Of a stretch of DNA of 64,000 nucleotides, positions 1 to 8,123 are shown piece after piece. Location: assembly GCF_017876405.1 (NCBI RefSeq), contig NZ_JAGINW010000001.1, positions 5,407,203 to 5,471,202 on the forward strand, in the 5' to 3' direction. The translations under genes and the position numbers were made by a program. The notes beneath the pieces are model-generated. The model ran no database searches and was not told where the DNA came from. It was given only the letters and a program-made list of their open reading frames with translations. This stretch comes from Kibdelosporangium banguiense (GTDB lineage: Bacteria > Actinomycetota > Actinomycetes > Mycobacteriales > Pseudonocardiaceae). Position 1 is the first letter of the stretch; each line of letters opens with the position of its first letter.

Positions 1-712
1 GGTGCGCGGGCTCCGCACGACCTTCACGCTGCGCGGCCAGACGTGCCGCACCGAGTTCGAGCAACGCGAGCGGGTTCCCGTTGGCCTCCTCCACGACCCG
101 CGCCCGCATCGGCGCCGTCAACCCAGGACTGTTGTGGTCAAGCAGACCGGCCGCCGCGTCCGACGACAAGCCCTGCAGTCTCAACTCTTCGATGCGGTGT
201 GTGTGGAACGGTACTGCCGTGTCGCGGACCGCGAACAGCATCGCGACCGGGTCCGCCTGGAACCGTCGAGCGGCGAACAACAGTGCGTCCGACGACCCGC
301 GATCCAGCCATTGCGCGTCGTCGACCACACACAGCAACGGTTTCTCCGCCGCCAGTTCGGCGACCAACGTCAGTGTCGCCGCGCCGATCAGGAAGGGGTT
401 GGTCGCCGTGTCGTCACTCAGCCCGAACGCACCCCGCAACGCGGCTGCTTGGGGGCCCGGCAGCAGGTCAAGCCGATCCAGATACGGATACAGCAGCAGG
501 TGCAGAGCGCCGAACGCCAGCTCGGCCTCGGACTCGATGCCGACGCCGCGCAACACGCGCATGCCCTCAGCCGTGGCCACGGCATGATCAAGTAGCGCGG
601 ACTTGCCTATCCCCGCCTCGCCTCGGATGACCAGCGTCGCGCTGCGACCGGACGACGCCTGCCCCAGCAATCGCTTGACGTGGTCCCGCTCCCCATCCCG
701 GCCGACCAACAT
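1..712 (-). CDS. LAL-type LuxR family regulator, N-terminal ATPase part (runs off left edge)
   Basis: About 237 residues of the N-terminal AAA/STAND ATPase of a large LuxR-family (LAL) transcriptional activator. The protein opens MLVGRDGERD and has a Walker A motif GEAGIGKSAL at residues 31-40 and a Walker B-like LCVVDDAQW further on. The reading frame stays open to the left edge, so the C-terminal TPR region and HTH domain lie outside the window. The ATG at 712 sits 58 bp from the divergent DUF2461 start. The domain order closely matches the decayed paralogue at 33913-36384, including the phrase about losing or keeping NANGNPLALLEL-type sensor residues. Sensing partner and target genes cannot be told from the sequence. 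Confidence 0.85.
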   Translation of the reverse strand, partial: MLVGRDGERDHVKRLLGQASSGRSATLVIRGEAGIGKSALLDHAVATAEGMRVLRGVGIESEAELAFGALHLLLYPYLDRLDLLPGPQAAALRGAFGLSDDTATNPFLIGAATLTLVAELAAEKPLLCVVDDAQWLDRGSSDALLFAARRFQADPVAMLFAVRDTAVPFHTHRIEELRLQGLSSDAAAGLLDHNSPGLTAPMRARVVEEANGNPLALLELGAARLAAQREGRAEPAH

Positions 713-770
713 GGCACCCAAGCCTAGTCGCCGGCGAGGTTTTGTCGGTGGCCTCGGTTAGCATCGGCGC

Positions 771-1409
771 GTGATTCAGCAGTTCAGCGGATGGCCCGAC
801 CAGGCGCTCGACATTCTGTTGCGACTGGACGGTGAGCCGTCGAGCGCCCTGCGCGAGGAACTCCGCAAGGACCGGGAACGCCTGGTGCGTAAGCCGATGA
901 TCGACCTGCTGAACGATGTGGCCGACGCGGACCCGGCATACGCCGACTTCTCGGTCTGGAGCTACGCCAAGCACACATGGTGGTGGCAGCACCAGACGGC
1001 GACGATCAGACTGGCCCGCAAGGTGGAGATCGGCCTGCGCTTCGACCTCGACGGCCTGCACGTGAAAGGCGCCTGGCACTACCCGGACCCGGGACAGATC
1101 GAGCTGTACCGGGCCGCGGTAGCCGGCAAGGGCAGCGGCCTGGCGCTGGCCCAGGCAATCGATACGTTGCGCCACAAGGGTTACGAGATAAGCGGGGACG
1201 TGATGAAGGTGACCCCGCCCGGATACTCGCCCGACCACGAACGTGCCGGACTGCTCCGGCACCGCTCCGTGGTCGCCAGCCGCGCCCTCGATCGCGACGA
1301 CTGGCTGGCGACTGCGAAAGCCCTCGACTGGGTGCTGGACACCGCCGCCGACCTGAACCCGATGCTGTCGTGGTTCGCTGAGCACGTCACGGCTGCGGAA
1401 GATCCGTGA
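771..1409 (+). CDS. DUF2461 family protein
   Basis: A 212-residue soluble protein of the DUF2461 family, recognised by its length, the early aromatic-rich stretch SVWSYAKHTWWWQ and the block around YPDPGQIELYRAAV. Family function is unknown. The GTG start has no visible Shine-Dalgarno, but a TAGCAT (-10-like, TAnnnT) lies at 759-764, so the message may be leaderless. The gene is divergent from the LuxR fragment and its 3' end overlaps the tail of the decayed minus-strand fragment that follows. No signal peptide or membrane segment. Confidence 0.75.
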   Translation: MIQQFSGWPDQALDILLRLDGEPSSALREELRKDRERLVRKPMIDLLNDVADADPAYADFSVWSYAKHTWWWQHQTATIRLARKVEIGLRFDLDGLHVKGAWHYPDPGQIELYRAAVAGKGSGLALAQAIDTLRHKGYEISGDVMKVTPPGYSPDHERAGLLRHRSVVASRALDRDDWLATAKALDWVLDTAADLNPMLSWFAEHVTAAEDP

Positions 1410-1722
1410 CAGAAAAGACGGATGCGTTGTCGTGTGCCCACTCGGCGAAGGTGAGCGCGGGTCGGCCCAGGAGCTCCTGCACCGTGTTGGTTGTGGGGCC
1501 GGGGTGCTTGCTGTAGTCGGCCACGAGGTCCTCGGCGAGTTTGAACTGGGCGGCGAAGCGGGCCGTCAGTGTCGACGATGTCGACGGTCTTGCGTTCGGC
1601 GTCGACGGCGGTGACCCACGCCTGCCGAAGGACGCGCCGAAGGAGCTGCCGTCGTCCACGATCGTGGCGTACCGGCAGATCGGATGACCGGTTGAGCATG
1701 TGAGCAAGGCCGGGGCGGCCAC
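1387..1722 (-). pseudogene. Remnant resembling the C-terminus of an NmrA/SDR-type NAD(P)-binding protein
   Basis: The minus strand carries a 111-codon frame whose last part (LLGRPALTFAEWAHDNASVF) resembles the C-terminal tail of NmrA-like/atypical SDR proteins. No Rossmann GxxGxxG motif is present, and the upstream half of this frame has low-complexity Ser/Pro/Thr composition typical of a wrong frame. A neighbouring minus frame reads a protein-like stretch (WVTAVDAERKTVDIVDTDG), so at least one frameshift is likely near 1570. I interpret it as a truncated, frameshifted leftover. The family call rests on a short tail only and could be wrong. Confidence 0.4.
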
Positions 1723-1832
1723 ATCGCCCCGGCCTTCGGGCGGTCGCCGTTGTGGATCAATGGCCAGGAATCGTGATGCCTGACAGCAGCGGGCATCGTA
1801 GGCGAACGCACCATGACCAGAGGAGTGTTGCC

Positions 1833-2636
1833 ATGGCGGTTCCGCGAACGCCGAACTATCACGGCAGGAAACTGCTGCGTGAGCTGAAACGGTTGCGTGA
1901 ACAGGCCGGTATGACCCGGGAGCGGGCCGGCGACGAGTTGCGCATGACGCCGCGGAAACTCAGCCGGATCGAGAACGGCCAGCTGCCCAAGTACCACGAG
2001 ACACAGGTGATGCTGAAGGTCTACCACCTGCGACCCGAACAATGGCCGGAGTACCTGACGCTGTGGGAGCTGGCCAGGAAACCCGGCTGGTGGCAGGAGT
2101 CCGGCCCACGGGACTGCGGCTACATCGGCATGGAACAGCAAGCGTCCACCATGACCGAGTTCCGTCTCGGCCTCCTGCCCGAACTGCTGCAGACCGAATC
2201 CTACGCCAGAACATCCTTGGCACACACCGAGGACAGCGACACCGAGGCGATCACACGGATACGACGGCAGCACAGGCTGTTCACCACGGAGAGTCCTCTG
2301 AGGCTGCACACGCTCATCCACGAACCTGTTTTGTATCAAGGGGTTGACCGTGAGCAGCTGCTGCAACTGGTGGAACGCGCCGACATGCCCAACGTCACCC
2401 TCCAGGTCGTCCCGCAGTCGGCCGGACTGCATGACGGCCTCACCGGCTCAGCCATCCTGCTCGAATTCGACGACCCCCAGGAACCGGCCCTCGCGTTCAC
2501 CGAGACCGTGCTCGGTCTGTCGCAGGCCCAGAACGAAGCCACGACCTCGGCGATCCAAGTCCTGCTGCGACGGCTGACCGAACTGGCGATGGGCCCCGAG
2601 GACTCCCTCGACATGGTCAAGTCGCTCGTCAAATAG
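1833..2636 (+). CDS. XRE family regulator with DUF5753 (Scr1-type antitoxin-like)
   Basis: A 267-residue regulator: an N-terminal helix-turn-helix (residues about 10-60, with RMTPRKLSRIENGQ as recognition region) followed by a DUF5753 domain containing the family signatures EFRLGLLPELLQTESYA, RRQHRLF and the C-terminal GLTGSAILLEF block. The family is very abundant in actinomycetes and often sits beside a tiny DUF397 partner; none is visible here. The start is ATG 1833 with AGAGGAG 7 nt upstream; the frame is open further upstream but without coding character. A decayed paralogue with near-identical ribosome site and first 15 codons lies at 37703-37854. Confidence 0.9.
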   Translation: MAVPRTPNYHGRKLLRELKRLREQAGMTRERAGDELRMTPRKLSRIENGQLPKYHETQVMLKVYHLRPEQWPEYLTLWELARKPGWWQESGPRDCGYIGMEQQASTMTEFRLGLLPELLQTESYARTSLAHTEDSDTEAITRIRRQHRLFTTESPLRLHTLIHEPVLYQGVDREQLLQLVERADMPNVTLQVVPQSAGLHDGLTGSAILLEFDDPQEPALAFTETVLGLSQAQNEATTSAIQVLLRRLTELAMGPEDSLDMVKSLVK

Positions 2637-2652
2637 TCGAAGCGTCCCGTGG

Positions 2653-2673
2653 TCAGGGCTGACTCGGCCCTGA
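2653..2673 (+). terminator. Possible terminator hairpin after the XRE gene
   Basis: A perfect 7-bp stem (TCAGGGC at 2653-2659 with GCCCTGA at 2667-2673) and 7-nt loop lies 17 nt past the XRE stop, with a GTTTTC stretch further downstream at 2684. It lies between convergent genes. The T-run is short and distant, so this is a weak candidate. Confidence 0.35.
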
Positions 2674-2775
2674 TTGCGGGCACCGTTTTCTCAGTACCGG
2701 TAGGCGAGTCGGGCGCTATGTGTTGTGGATTCTGATGGCCGGCTCCTCCTGGGGATATTCCTGGACACGAACACG

Positions 2776-3546
2776 TCAGCTGAACGCGGACAATTCGGTC
2801 CATGTCCGGGCGAGCCGGCGATCACCGGTCATACTGAGGCCGGGATCACCGAGCCGGCCCCAGACGAACAGCAGCAGATCACCGGCCCGCTCGGCGACGA
2901 TGGTGGCGTCAGCTGGGATCCCGGCGTCACCATCCTCTCGCCGCCAGGTGTACCCGTGCCGGGTCAACGTGATCAGCCAGCGGCTGTCCGGGCTGATCAG
3001 GCGCAGGGTCTCGCCGTCGCCGCGCAACATCGCGATACGCGGCGAGTAGTCCGCGGCGTAGGGCAGGATCTGCAGGAACTCCTTGATGCCGTCGAGCGCG
3101 ACAGCGTCGTCGAAGGACGGCTTGCGGCCGAGGGTGAGCTCCGCGTCCGCCCGGTGGATGGCCGTGTTGTAGTACGCGCGCCGCGCCCAGAACCGGATGG
3201 TCTGCTCGTAGCCCCATGACCACAGTGGATGGTTTGGGTCGGCGGCGCGCACCGCGGCCAGCAACGCGTGGCCGCTCGCGATCATCCAGTCGGCGTAACC
3301 GTCCGGTGTGGCCGGTCCGGTCAGGTCGACGTCGCCGAACCCGTACTTGCGCTGCGCCTGGTTGCGGATCATCGGCTCGATCCACCGGAACATCTCACCG
3401 GTCTGGCGGATCACGTCGGCCAGCGACCAGCCCGGGCAACTCGGCGCGGGCTGCCCGAGATCGGCGCCGGTGACCACGCGGGCCAGTGCGCTGATCTCCT
3501 TTTCCAGCAGGTCGCAGTACCGGGCGGCGGTCCAGAAGTCGTTCAC
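2776..3546 (-). CDS. Maleylpyruvate isomerase/DinB-like mycothiol-dependent family protein, metal site altered
   Basis: A 256-residue protein with the DinB-like four-helix N-terminal domain of mycothiol-dependent maleylpyruvate isomerases (PSCPGWSLADVIR at about 35-47) and the usual small C-terminal domain. The GTG at 3546 is preceded by AAGGA; the longer frame upstream belongs to decayed DNA. Active family members bind a metal through a His in the CPGW helix and an E-x3-H pair. Here the first position appears to be Gln48 and the Glu position Asn127, with only His131 kept (YNTAIHRADAE), so enzyme activity is doubtful. Alignment by eye; mycothiol use is known of the family, not shown. Confidence 0.75.
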   Translation of the reverse strand: MNDFWTAARYCDLLEKEISALARVVTGADLGQPAPSCPGWSLADVIRQTGEMFRWIEPMIRNQAQRKYGFGDVDLTGPATPDGYADWMIASGHALLAAVRAADPNHPLWSWGYEQTIRFWARRAYYNTAIHRADAELTLGRKPSFDDAVALDGIKEFLQILPYAADYSPRIAMLRGDGETLRLISPDSRWLITLTRHGYTWRREDGDAGIPADATIVAERAGDLLLFVWGRLGDPGLSMTGDRRLARTWTELSAFS

Positions 3547-3547
3547 G

Positions 3548-3745
3548 GCAATCCTTGTCGCGAGTACTCGGGTAAGGCGGCGACGGATTCGCTGGGGCGC
3601 AACTGATGCCCGTAGGCGTACGGCAGGCCGAGCTTGCCGGCCCGTCAGCGGGATGCTCATCGACAACGCGAGGATGTAACCGGTGAGCGACCACGGCCAT
3701 CCGCTTGAGCTCGGGCTCGATGGCGGGGCTGGTGCGGGTGTTCAC
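3548..3745 (-). pseudogene. Decayed fragments, first part like the N-terminus of a DHA2-type MFS exporter
   Basis: Reading minus from GTG 3745, the frame starts VNTRTSPAIEPELKRMAVV and, after a one-base shift, continues SLTGYILALSMSIPLTG, which together resemble the first transmembrane segment of EmrB/QacA-type exporters. Further on, another frame reads GKLGLPYAYGHQLRPSE, reminiscent of a luciferase-like (LLM) oxidoreductase. No frame stays coherent for more than about 20 codons. It lies divergent to the TetR gene, where a TetR-controlled exporter would be expected. I infer a destroyed TetR target, possibly joined to a second gene remnant; both family guesses rest on short stretches. Confidence 0.4.
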
Positions 3746-3804
3746 CTCAGCTGGTCTTGAGCAGCTCGGCGAACTGGTTGGGTGCTGATCTCCTGGTCTA
3801 TTAT

Positions 3805-3849
3805 CCGGGGTGCGGGTCCCGTTTCGACTATACGGGATCCGCACCCCGG
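3805..3849. promoter_or_regulatory. Long inverted repeat, likely TetR operator
   Basis: Arms CCGGGGTGCGGGTCCCGT (3805-3822) and ACGGGATCCGCACCCCGG (3832-3849) pair over 18 positions with one mismatch, around a 9-nt centre. Pairing continues partly outward through CTAT/ATAG flanks. It lies 31 bp before the TetR start and between that gene and the divergent decayed gene, the normal place for a TetR operator. A hairpin with an RNA role cannot be excluded. Confidence 0.6.
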
Positions 3850-3880
3850 TTGTATAGCGGGTCAGGAAACGAGGAACACC

Positions 3881-4471
3881 ATGGTCGCGGACCGCTCCCC
3901 AGCAGCGAAAACACGTCCGATGCGGGCGGATGCCCGGCGCAACCGTGACAAACTTCTCGAGGCCGCGCGTAAGGCGTTCGCCACCGAAGGACTGTCCGTA
4001 CCGGTCGACGAGATCGCCCGGCGGGCCGGTGTGGGTGCCGGCACCATGCACCGGCATTTCCCGACCAAGGAATCGCTGCTTGAAGCGATTGTGGTCAGCC
4101 ATGTCGAGGTGCTGGTCGAAGAAGCGCGAGTGCTCGACGACACCGACGACCCCGGTGCGGCGTTCTTCGGTTTCTGTTTCGGCATGGTCGAACGAGGGAT
4201 GGCCAACCGGGCGCTGGCCGAGGTGCTCGCCGGCGTCGGTTTCGACGCGCAGGCCAGGATCGCGGCCGTCGCCGAGCAACTCGAACAGGCCATCGAACGG
4301 CTTGTCGAGCGGGCGCAAGCGGCCGGCGCGGTCCGGTCGGACATCGGCATGGCCGAGATCCACGTCCTGCTCAACAGTGTTCACTTCGCTTCTGAGCGGG
4401 CGAACGGCGACGCGGAGATGGCGATGCGTGTCATGGCCGTGGTCTGCGACGGCCTGCGCGTCGCTACCTAG
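3881..4471 (+). CDS. TetR family transcriptional regulator
   Basis: A 196-residue TetR-type repressor. The N-terminal HTH reads through DEIARRAGVGAGTMHRHFPTK (residues about 39-59), preceded by the typical RRNRDKLLEAARKAF helix; the remaining helices form a ligand-binding domain of the common SMR-type pattern. The start is ATG 3881 with GAGGAA 5 nt upstream. It probably controls itself through the inverted repeat just upstream. Its divergent neighbour is decayed, so it may have lost its main target. Ligand unknown. Confidence 0.9.
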   Translation: MVADRSPAAKTRPMRADARRNRDKLLEAARKAFATEGLSVPVDEIARRAGVGAGTMHRHFPTKESLLEAIVVSHVEVLVEEARVLDDTDDPGAAFFGFCFGMVERGMANRALAEVLAGVGFDAQARIAAVAEQLEQAIERLVERAQAAGAVRSDIGMAEIHVLLNSVHFASERANGDAEMAMRVMAVVCDGLRVAT

Positions 4472-4734
4472 CCAGCCTGGGCGGCCGCGAGCTCCGCTGG
4501 CGCGCCGAACCAGCGTGTCGCGCAAGACGGCGATGTCCGGTTCGTCGTTGGCCCGCACGGCCAGTGTGTCCAATTCGGACAGATCCGGGAGAATGACCTG
4601 ATCGCTGCCATCGACTGAAAACTGCGAAGGACAACTCACCGGACAGACGTGACGCGACACGTGGACGCCGGGACTCCGGTGCTGGTTCGCTGCTGGGGAT
4701 GACCCTGCCAACCCCAGTCGACGGGAGTTGATCA

Positions 4735-5625
4735 ATGGTGTCCAGAATTCGTCAGATCGGTGCGCTTGTGGCGGCGGTCGCGTTGATGACCGGAGGGACC
4801 ACGGTCACGGCGAGCGCGCTCGCGAAGACCGGGCCGGTCTCCGTGGCGTACGTCGAGGTGAACAGCAACAGCATGCTGAACGTGGGCAAGTACACGCTGG
4901 CCAACGGCAGCGGCAACGTGTTCGACATCGGTGTGATCTTCGCGGCCAACATCAACTATGACGTCGCCAGGAAGTCGGCGTACCTGTACTTCAATCCGAA
5001 TGTGCAGCGTGTGCTGGACAACGTGGCCACGCAGGTCCGGCCGTTGCAGGCCAAGGGAATCAAGGTCACGCTGTCGATCCTGGGCAACCACGAGGGCGCC
5101 GGGTTCGCCAACTTCCCGTCCAAACAGGCCGCCGAGGCCTTCGCGAAGCAGTTGTCCGACACCGTGGCCAAGTACGGCTTGGACGGCATCGACTTCGACG
5201 ACGAGTACGCGGAATACGGCAAAAACGGTACCGGCCAGCCAAACGCGAGCTCCTTCGTGTATCTCGTCTCGGCGTTGCGTGCGGCGATGCCGAACAAACT
5301 CATCACGCTGTACAACATCGGCCCGGCGGCGTCACGGTTGTCGTATGGCGGTGTGAACATCGCGTCGAAGTTCGACTACGCCTGGAATCCCTACTACGGC
5401 ACGTGGGGCGTGCCGAACATCGCCCTGTCCAAGGCCAGGCTCTCCCCGGCGGCCGTCCACATCAACGCGACACCCAGCAGCACCGCCGCCAGCCTCGCCA
5501 AGCGAACAGTGAGCGAGGGCTACGGCGTGTACCTGACCTACAACCTCGGCGCTTCCGACGCGCACACCTACATTTCCGCTTTCACCAGGGAGCTTTACGG
5601 CACCGACGCCCGCTACACCGGGTAA
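4735..5625 (+). CDS. Secreted Endo H-like endo-beta-N-acetylglucosaminidase (GH18)
   Basis: A 296-residue secreted glycosidase resembling Streptomyces Endo H, which cuts the chitobiose core of N-linked high-mannose glycans. Residues 1-29 form a signal peptide (basic start, hydrophobic LVAAVALMTGG, then ASA). The mature start has the family phrase VAYVEVNSNSMLNVGKYTL. The GH18 DxxDxDxE catalytic motif is intact: Asp150, Asp153, Asp155 and Glu157 in DGIDFDDE. Length matches single-domain Endo H enzymes. ATG 4735 follows GGGAG by 8 nt. It is monocistronic and convergent with the arginase-family gene. The 263 bp before it hold no clear gene. Confidence 0.92.
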   Translation: MVSRIRQIGALVAAVALMTGGTTVTASALAKTGPVSVAYVEVNSNSMLNVGKYTLANGSGNVFDIGVIFAANINYDVARKSAYLYFNPNVQRVLDNVATQVRPLQAKGIKVTLSILGNHEGAGFANFPSKQAAEAFAKQLSDTVAKYGLDGIDFDDEYAEYGKNGTGQPNASSFVYLVSALRAAMPNKLITLYNIGPAASRLSYGGVNIASKFDYAWNPYYGTWGVPNIALSKARLSPAAVHINATPSSTAASLAKRTVSEGYGVYLTYNLGASDAHTYISAFTRELYGTDARYTG

Positions 5626-5632
5626 AGGCAGA

Positions 5633-6418
5633 TCACCGGCGAAGCGCGGCGCCAAGGTGCCGGATGACGTCGGCTTCGCCGGGGTTGTCGGCGGCCGGGG
5701 CATGTTCGGTGATGGCCGCGCCGACGACATTGTCCAGTCGTGAGATCAGGTCGGCCAGATCGGACGACCGGACACCGTGTGGTTCGGGATAGCAGACCGA
5801 GCCGAACTCAGCAGGATCGAGCACGTCCAGGTCGACGTGGACATATGTCGGGCCGGAAAGTCCGTCGAACGCCTTCGCCAACTCGTCGACACCGTGTACA
5901 CGCAGGCCAGTCTTGCGGAGGTAGTCACGTTCACTGGCGCCGCCTGCCCTGACCCCGGCGAGAATCACCTGTGCTGGAGCCAATGTCTGTGCCGGGGTCA
6001 GCAGGGCGGGACCGTCGCCGAGCAGCGTGCGGACGACCATGCCGTGGAACGCCCCCGAAGGGAGCTCGCCGGGCCCGTACACATCGGGATGCGCGTCGAT
6101 CCACAGCACCGTCAGTTGGTCGCCGTATCGCTGGCGAGCGGCGGCGATCGGGGCGATGTCCACCCCGCAGTCGCCGCCCACAGTGATCACGAAGTCGTCG
6201 ATCCCGGCCAGCGCTTCGCCGGTCAGTCTCAGGTTCTCCACGAGGACCCCGCGTGCGCGGATCCCGTCGGTGATGTCGTTGCCGCCGTGGGCAACCGGCA
6301 CTGACACCACGGTGTCCGCCTGCAGGAGTTCTGCGGTCCGATGTGCACCGGGGGCCAGCAGAGGTGCCTTTTCCGAAGCGGATCCTTGCCATTGCGGTAC
6401 GCACAGCACTGTTGTCAT
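5633..6418 (-). CDS. Arginase/agmatinase/formiminoglutamase family protein with substituted metal ligand
   Basis: A 261-residue ureohydrolase-fold protein. Two of the Mn-binding motifs are intact, IDAHPD at 107-112 and DLDVLDP near residue 200. The first motif, normally GGDHS, reads GGDCG at 81-85, so a histidine metal ligand is replaced by Cys84. The family hydrolyses guanidino compounds at a two-metal site; the substitution makes normal activity uncertain. ATG 6418 is preceded by GGAGA. The longer upstream frame lacks coding character. No substrate can be assigned from context. Confidence 0.8.
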   Translation of the reverse strand: MTTVLCVPQWQGSASEKAPLLAPGAHRTAELLQADTVVSVPVAHGGNDITDGIRARGVLVENLRLTGEALAGIDDFVITVGGDCGVDIAPIAAARQRYGDQLTVLWIDAHPDVYGPGELPSGAFHGMVVRTLLGDGPALLTPAQTLAPAQVILAGVRAGGASERDYLRKTGLRVHGVDELAKAFDGLSGPTYVHVDLDVLDPAEFGSVCYPEPHGVRSSDLADLISRLDNVVGAAITEHAPAADNPGEADVIRHLGAALRR

Positions 6419-6746
6419 GACTGTTTCTCCGAGTAAACGAGATGGTTCCCAAGGACTGCCGCACGTCAGCGCTGGTCGGTCCATCCCGCTCGGTTCTGCC
6501 GCAGCAAACGCTGCATCTCATGCGTGTGCACGGGCACCTCCGCCCGACGGCTGAGGAACACAACACTCAGCCGGGAGAGGTCACGCACACGCATCACGGC
6601 GTCGACCGTACAAGACCACGAACTGGCGTGTCCATCGCTGGGGTTCGGCTTTCCTACAGACAGGGCGGCGGTGATCCTGGTACGGTGATCGTGATGTTTA
6701 CCTACTCGTGCAGATCGGGGGTCCCGTCCGCAAAAGGTGAGTGCTG
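6419..6746. other. Intergenic region with a doubtful small ORF and a promoter-like direct repeat
   Basis: No gene is clearly supported. On the minus strand 6466-6594 encodes a 42-residue peptide starting MRVRDLSRLSVVFLSRRA, with no ribosome site; it could be a leader peptide for the arginase-family gene but this is a guess. On the plus side CGGTGATC occurs twice, at 6669-6676 and 6683-6690, 14 bp apart, some 60-80 bp before the MoxR/vWA operon; it could be an activator or repressor site. Confidence 0.3.
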
Positions 6747-8081
6747 ATGCGCTCCTGGACTGCGAATGGGGATTCCCGCCTTCTTTTCTGGTTGCGTGTG
6801 CGTGAGTTCGCCGTGCCGCCGTCGATGATCGAGTCCGCGACCGCCCGCCGTGCCGTAGGCGACTGGGCTGGGGCGTGTGCTGCCGCGCGGGTTGATGTGG
6901 ATCTGAACCTGCGTGCTGTCGGGCGTACACGTGGCCGGCAGTTTGCCGCACAGGTCCGTGCTGACCTGCGACATCTGGCTCCTGACTTGCTGCGATGGCA
7001 TTTTCCGAGGATCGGCCCGGACGGGCTATTACGCCCAGGCCTGACTGTCTCCTTGGCTCGATACCCTCCGGCAGGGACTGACAGTGGCGGCGCGGTGCAT
7101 CTTGTGGCGCGTACGCCGCCGGCTTGGGCTGATGCCGGTCAGCGGATCAGCCTCGCGCTGTGGGATCCGGCGCAGCCTGGGGATGGTGCGCGCGGACACC
7201 CGCATCCTCGTCCCGACAGGCGTTTTCGCCTCGACCTGCACCGCCACTTGTGGGATGCGCGCAGGGCCGATGAGTTGTGGGAACGGTCTGCGGGCAGTGA
7301 TTCCACAGTGGACCAGATTCCTGCTGAGATGTTGCCGGAGAGAAGCGGCTGCGCCGTGGACCGGTGGGTGGCTGAGGCGGAGCTGTTGCTGCGTGCGGAG
7401 GGACGAGCGGATGGCGTCGTCACCGTGCGGCTCGGCACCCGGCGGCTGATGCTCGATTTGGGAGCGCCCAAGTCAAGGAGCCCCGCGAAAGACCGTGTGT
7501 GGCCGGTCCTGCCGGACGCGGCGACCTGGGTGCTACCTGACCTGGAATTGCTCCGCGAAGGGTTGATCGATCCCGATCGGCTGCATCCGCTTGTCGCCTC
7601 ATCGCTCGTACCGGGGCATCGGCCGGCGTCACGAAGTCCGGACAGCGCAAGGAATTCGCGTCTGGTGCAGTGCCGTGGCGCCGAGCACCGGATCGGCCTG
7701 GTGAACGGGGTGCTCGTCCCGTTGGATCACGACTCCGACGAGATTCGCCGGGAGGAACTGCTGGTCGCGTTGGGTGGTCCAGCGCTGCCATGCCTGCTGG
7801 CGATCGACGAGGCGCACCGGCGGCCGGAGTGCCTTGTGGACGTTCGGGCCCGTCTCGACCACGGTGACGCCGCCGGTGCTTTGGCTGCTGTGGAAAGCCT
7901 GCTCGGACCGGATGTACTCCTGCGCAGCGGAGCACTGCGCGACGAGTTGGAGACGGCGGTGCGCCGCCGGGTCACTCATGGGCTGTATCGGGCCGGACTA
8001 GCCGGATTCGGACCGCCTCCGGTTATCAAGGACGCTCGCCGCGGTGTCCGGACCCATCCGCGTCACGCTGCTTCTCGCTGA
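6747..8081 (+). CDS. Uncharacterised companion protein of the MoxR/vWA operon
   Basis: A 444-residue soluble protein, first gene of a three-gene operon with a MoxR ATPase and a vWA-like protein. I recognise no enzyme motif. The C-terminal 100 residues are helical (PECLVDVRARLDHGDAAGAL onwards), and a conserved-looking HRIGLVNGVLVPLDHD block sits near 310-325. No signal peptide or membrane helix. ATG 6747 has AAGGTGA 6 nt upstream; an in-frame GTG at 6741 is the alternative. By position it is the third partner of a MoxR-vWA chaperone couple, as in ternary systems described computationally, but I could not match a named domain. Confidence 0.7.
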   Translation: MRSWTANGDSRLLFWLRVREFAVPPSMIESATARRAVGDWAGACAAARVDVDLNLRAVGRTRGRQFAAQVRADLRHLAPDLLRWHFPRIGPDGLLRPGLTVSLARYPPAGTDSGGAVHLVARTPPAWADAGQRISLALWDPAQPGDGARGHPHPRPDRRFRLDLHRHLWDARRADELWERSAGSDSTVDQIPAEMLPERSGCAVDRWVAEAELLLRAEGRADGVVTVRLGTRRLMLDLGAPKSRSPAKDRVWPVLPDAATWVLPDLELLREGLIDPDRLHPLVASSLVPGHRPASRSPDSARNSRLVQCRGAEHRIGLVNGVLVPLDHDSDEIRREELLVALGGPALPCLLAIDEAHRRPECLVDVRARLDHGDAAGALAAVESLLGPDVLLRSGALRDELETAVRRRVTHGLYRAGLAGFGPPPVIKDARRGVRTHPRHAASR

Positions 8082-8123
8082 CTCTCTCAGAATCCTCGAC
8101 TTGACCTGAAAGGTGATTCGACC

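Noticed and set aside
4472..4734. A minus-strand stretch near 4490-4600 with coding-like codons (ILPDLSELDTLAVRANDEPD)
   Set aside because: No start codon or ribosome site in frame and it runs into the antisense of the TetR gene; at most a small remnant.
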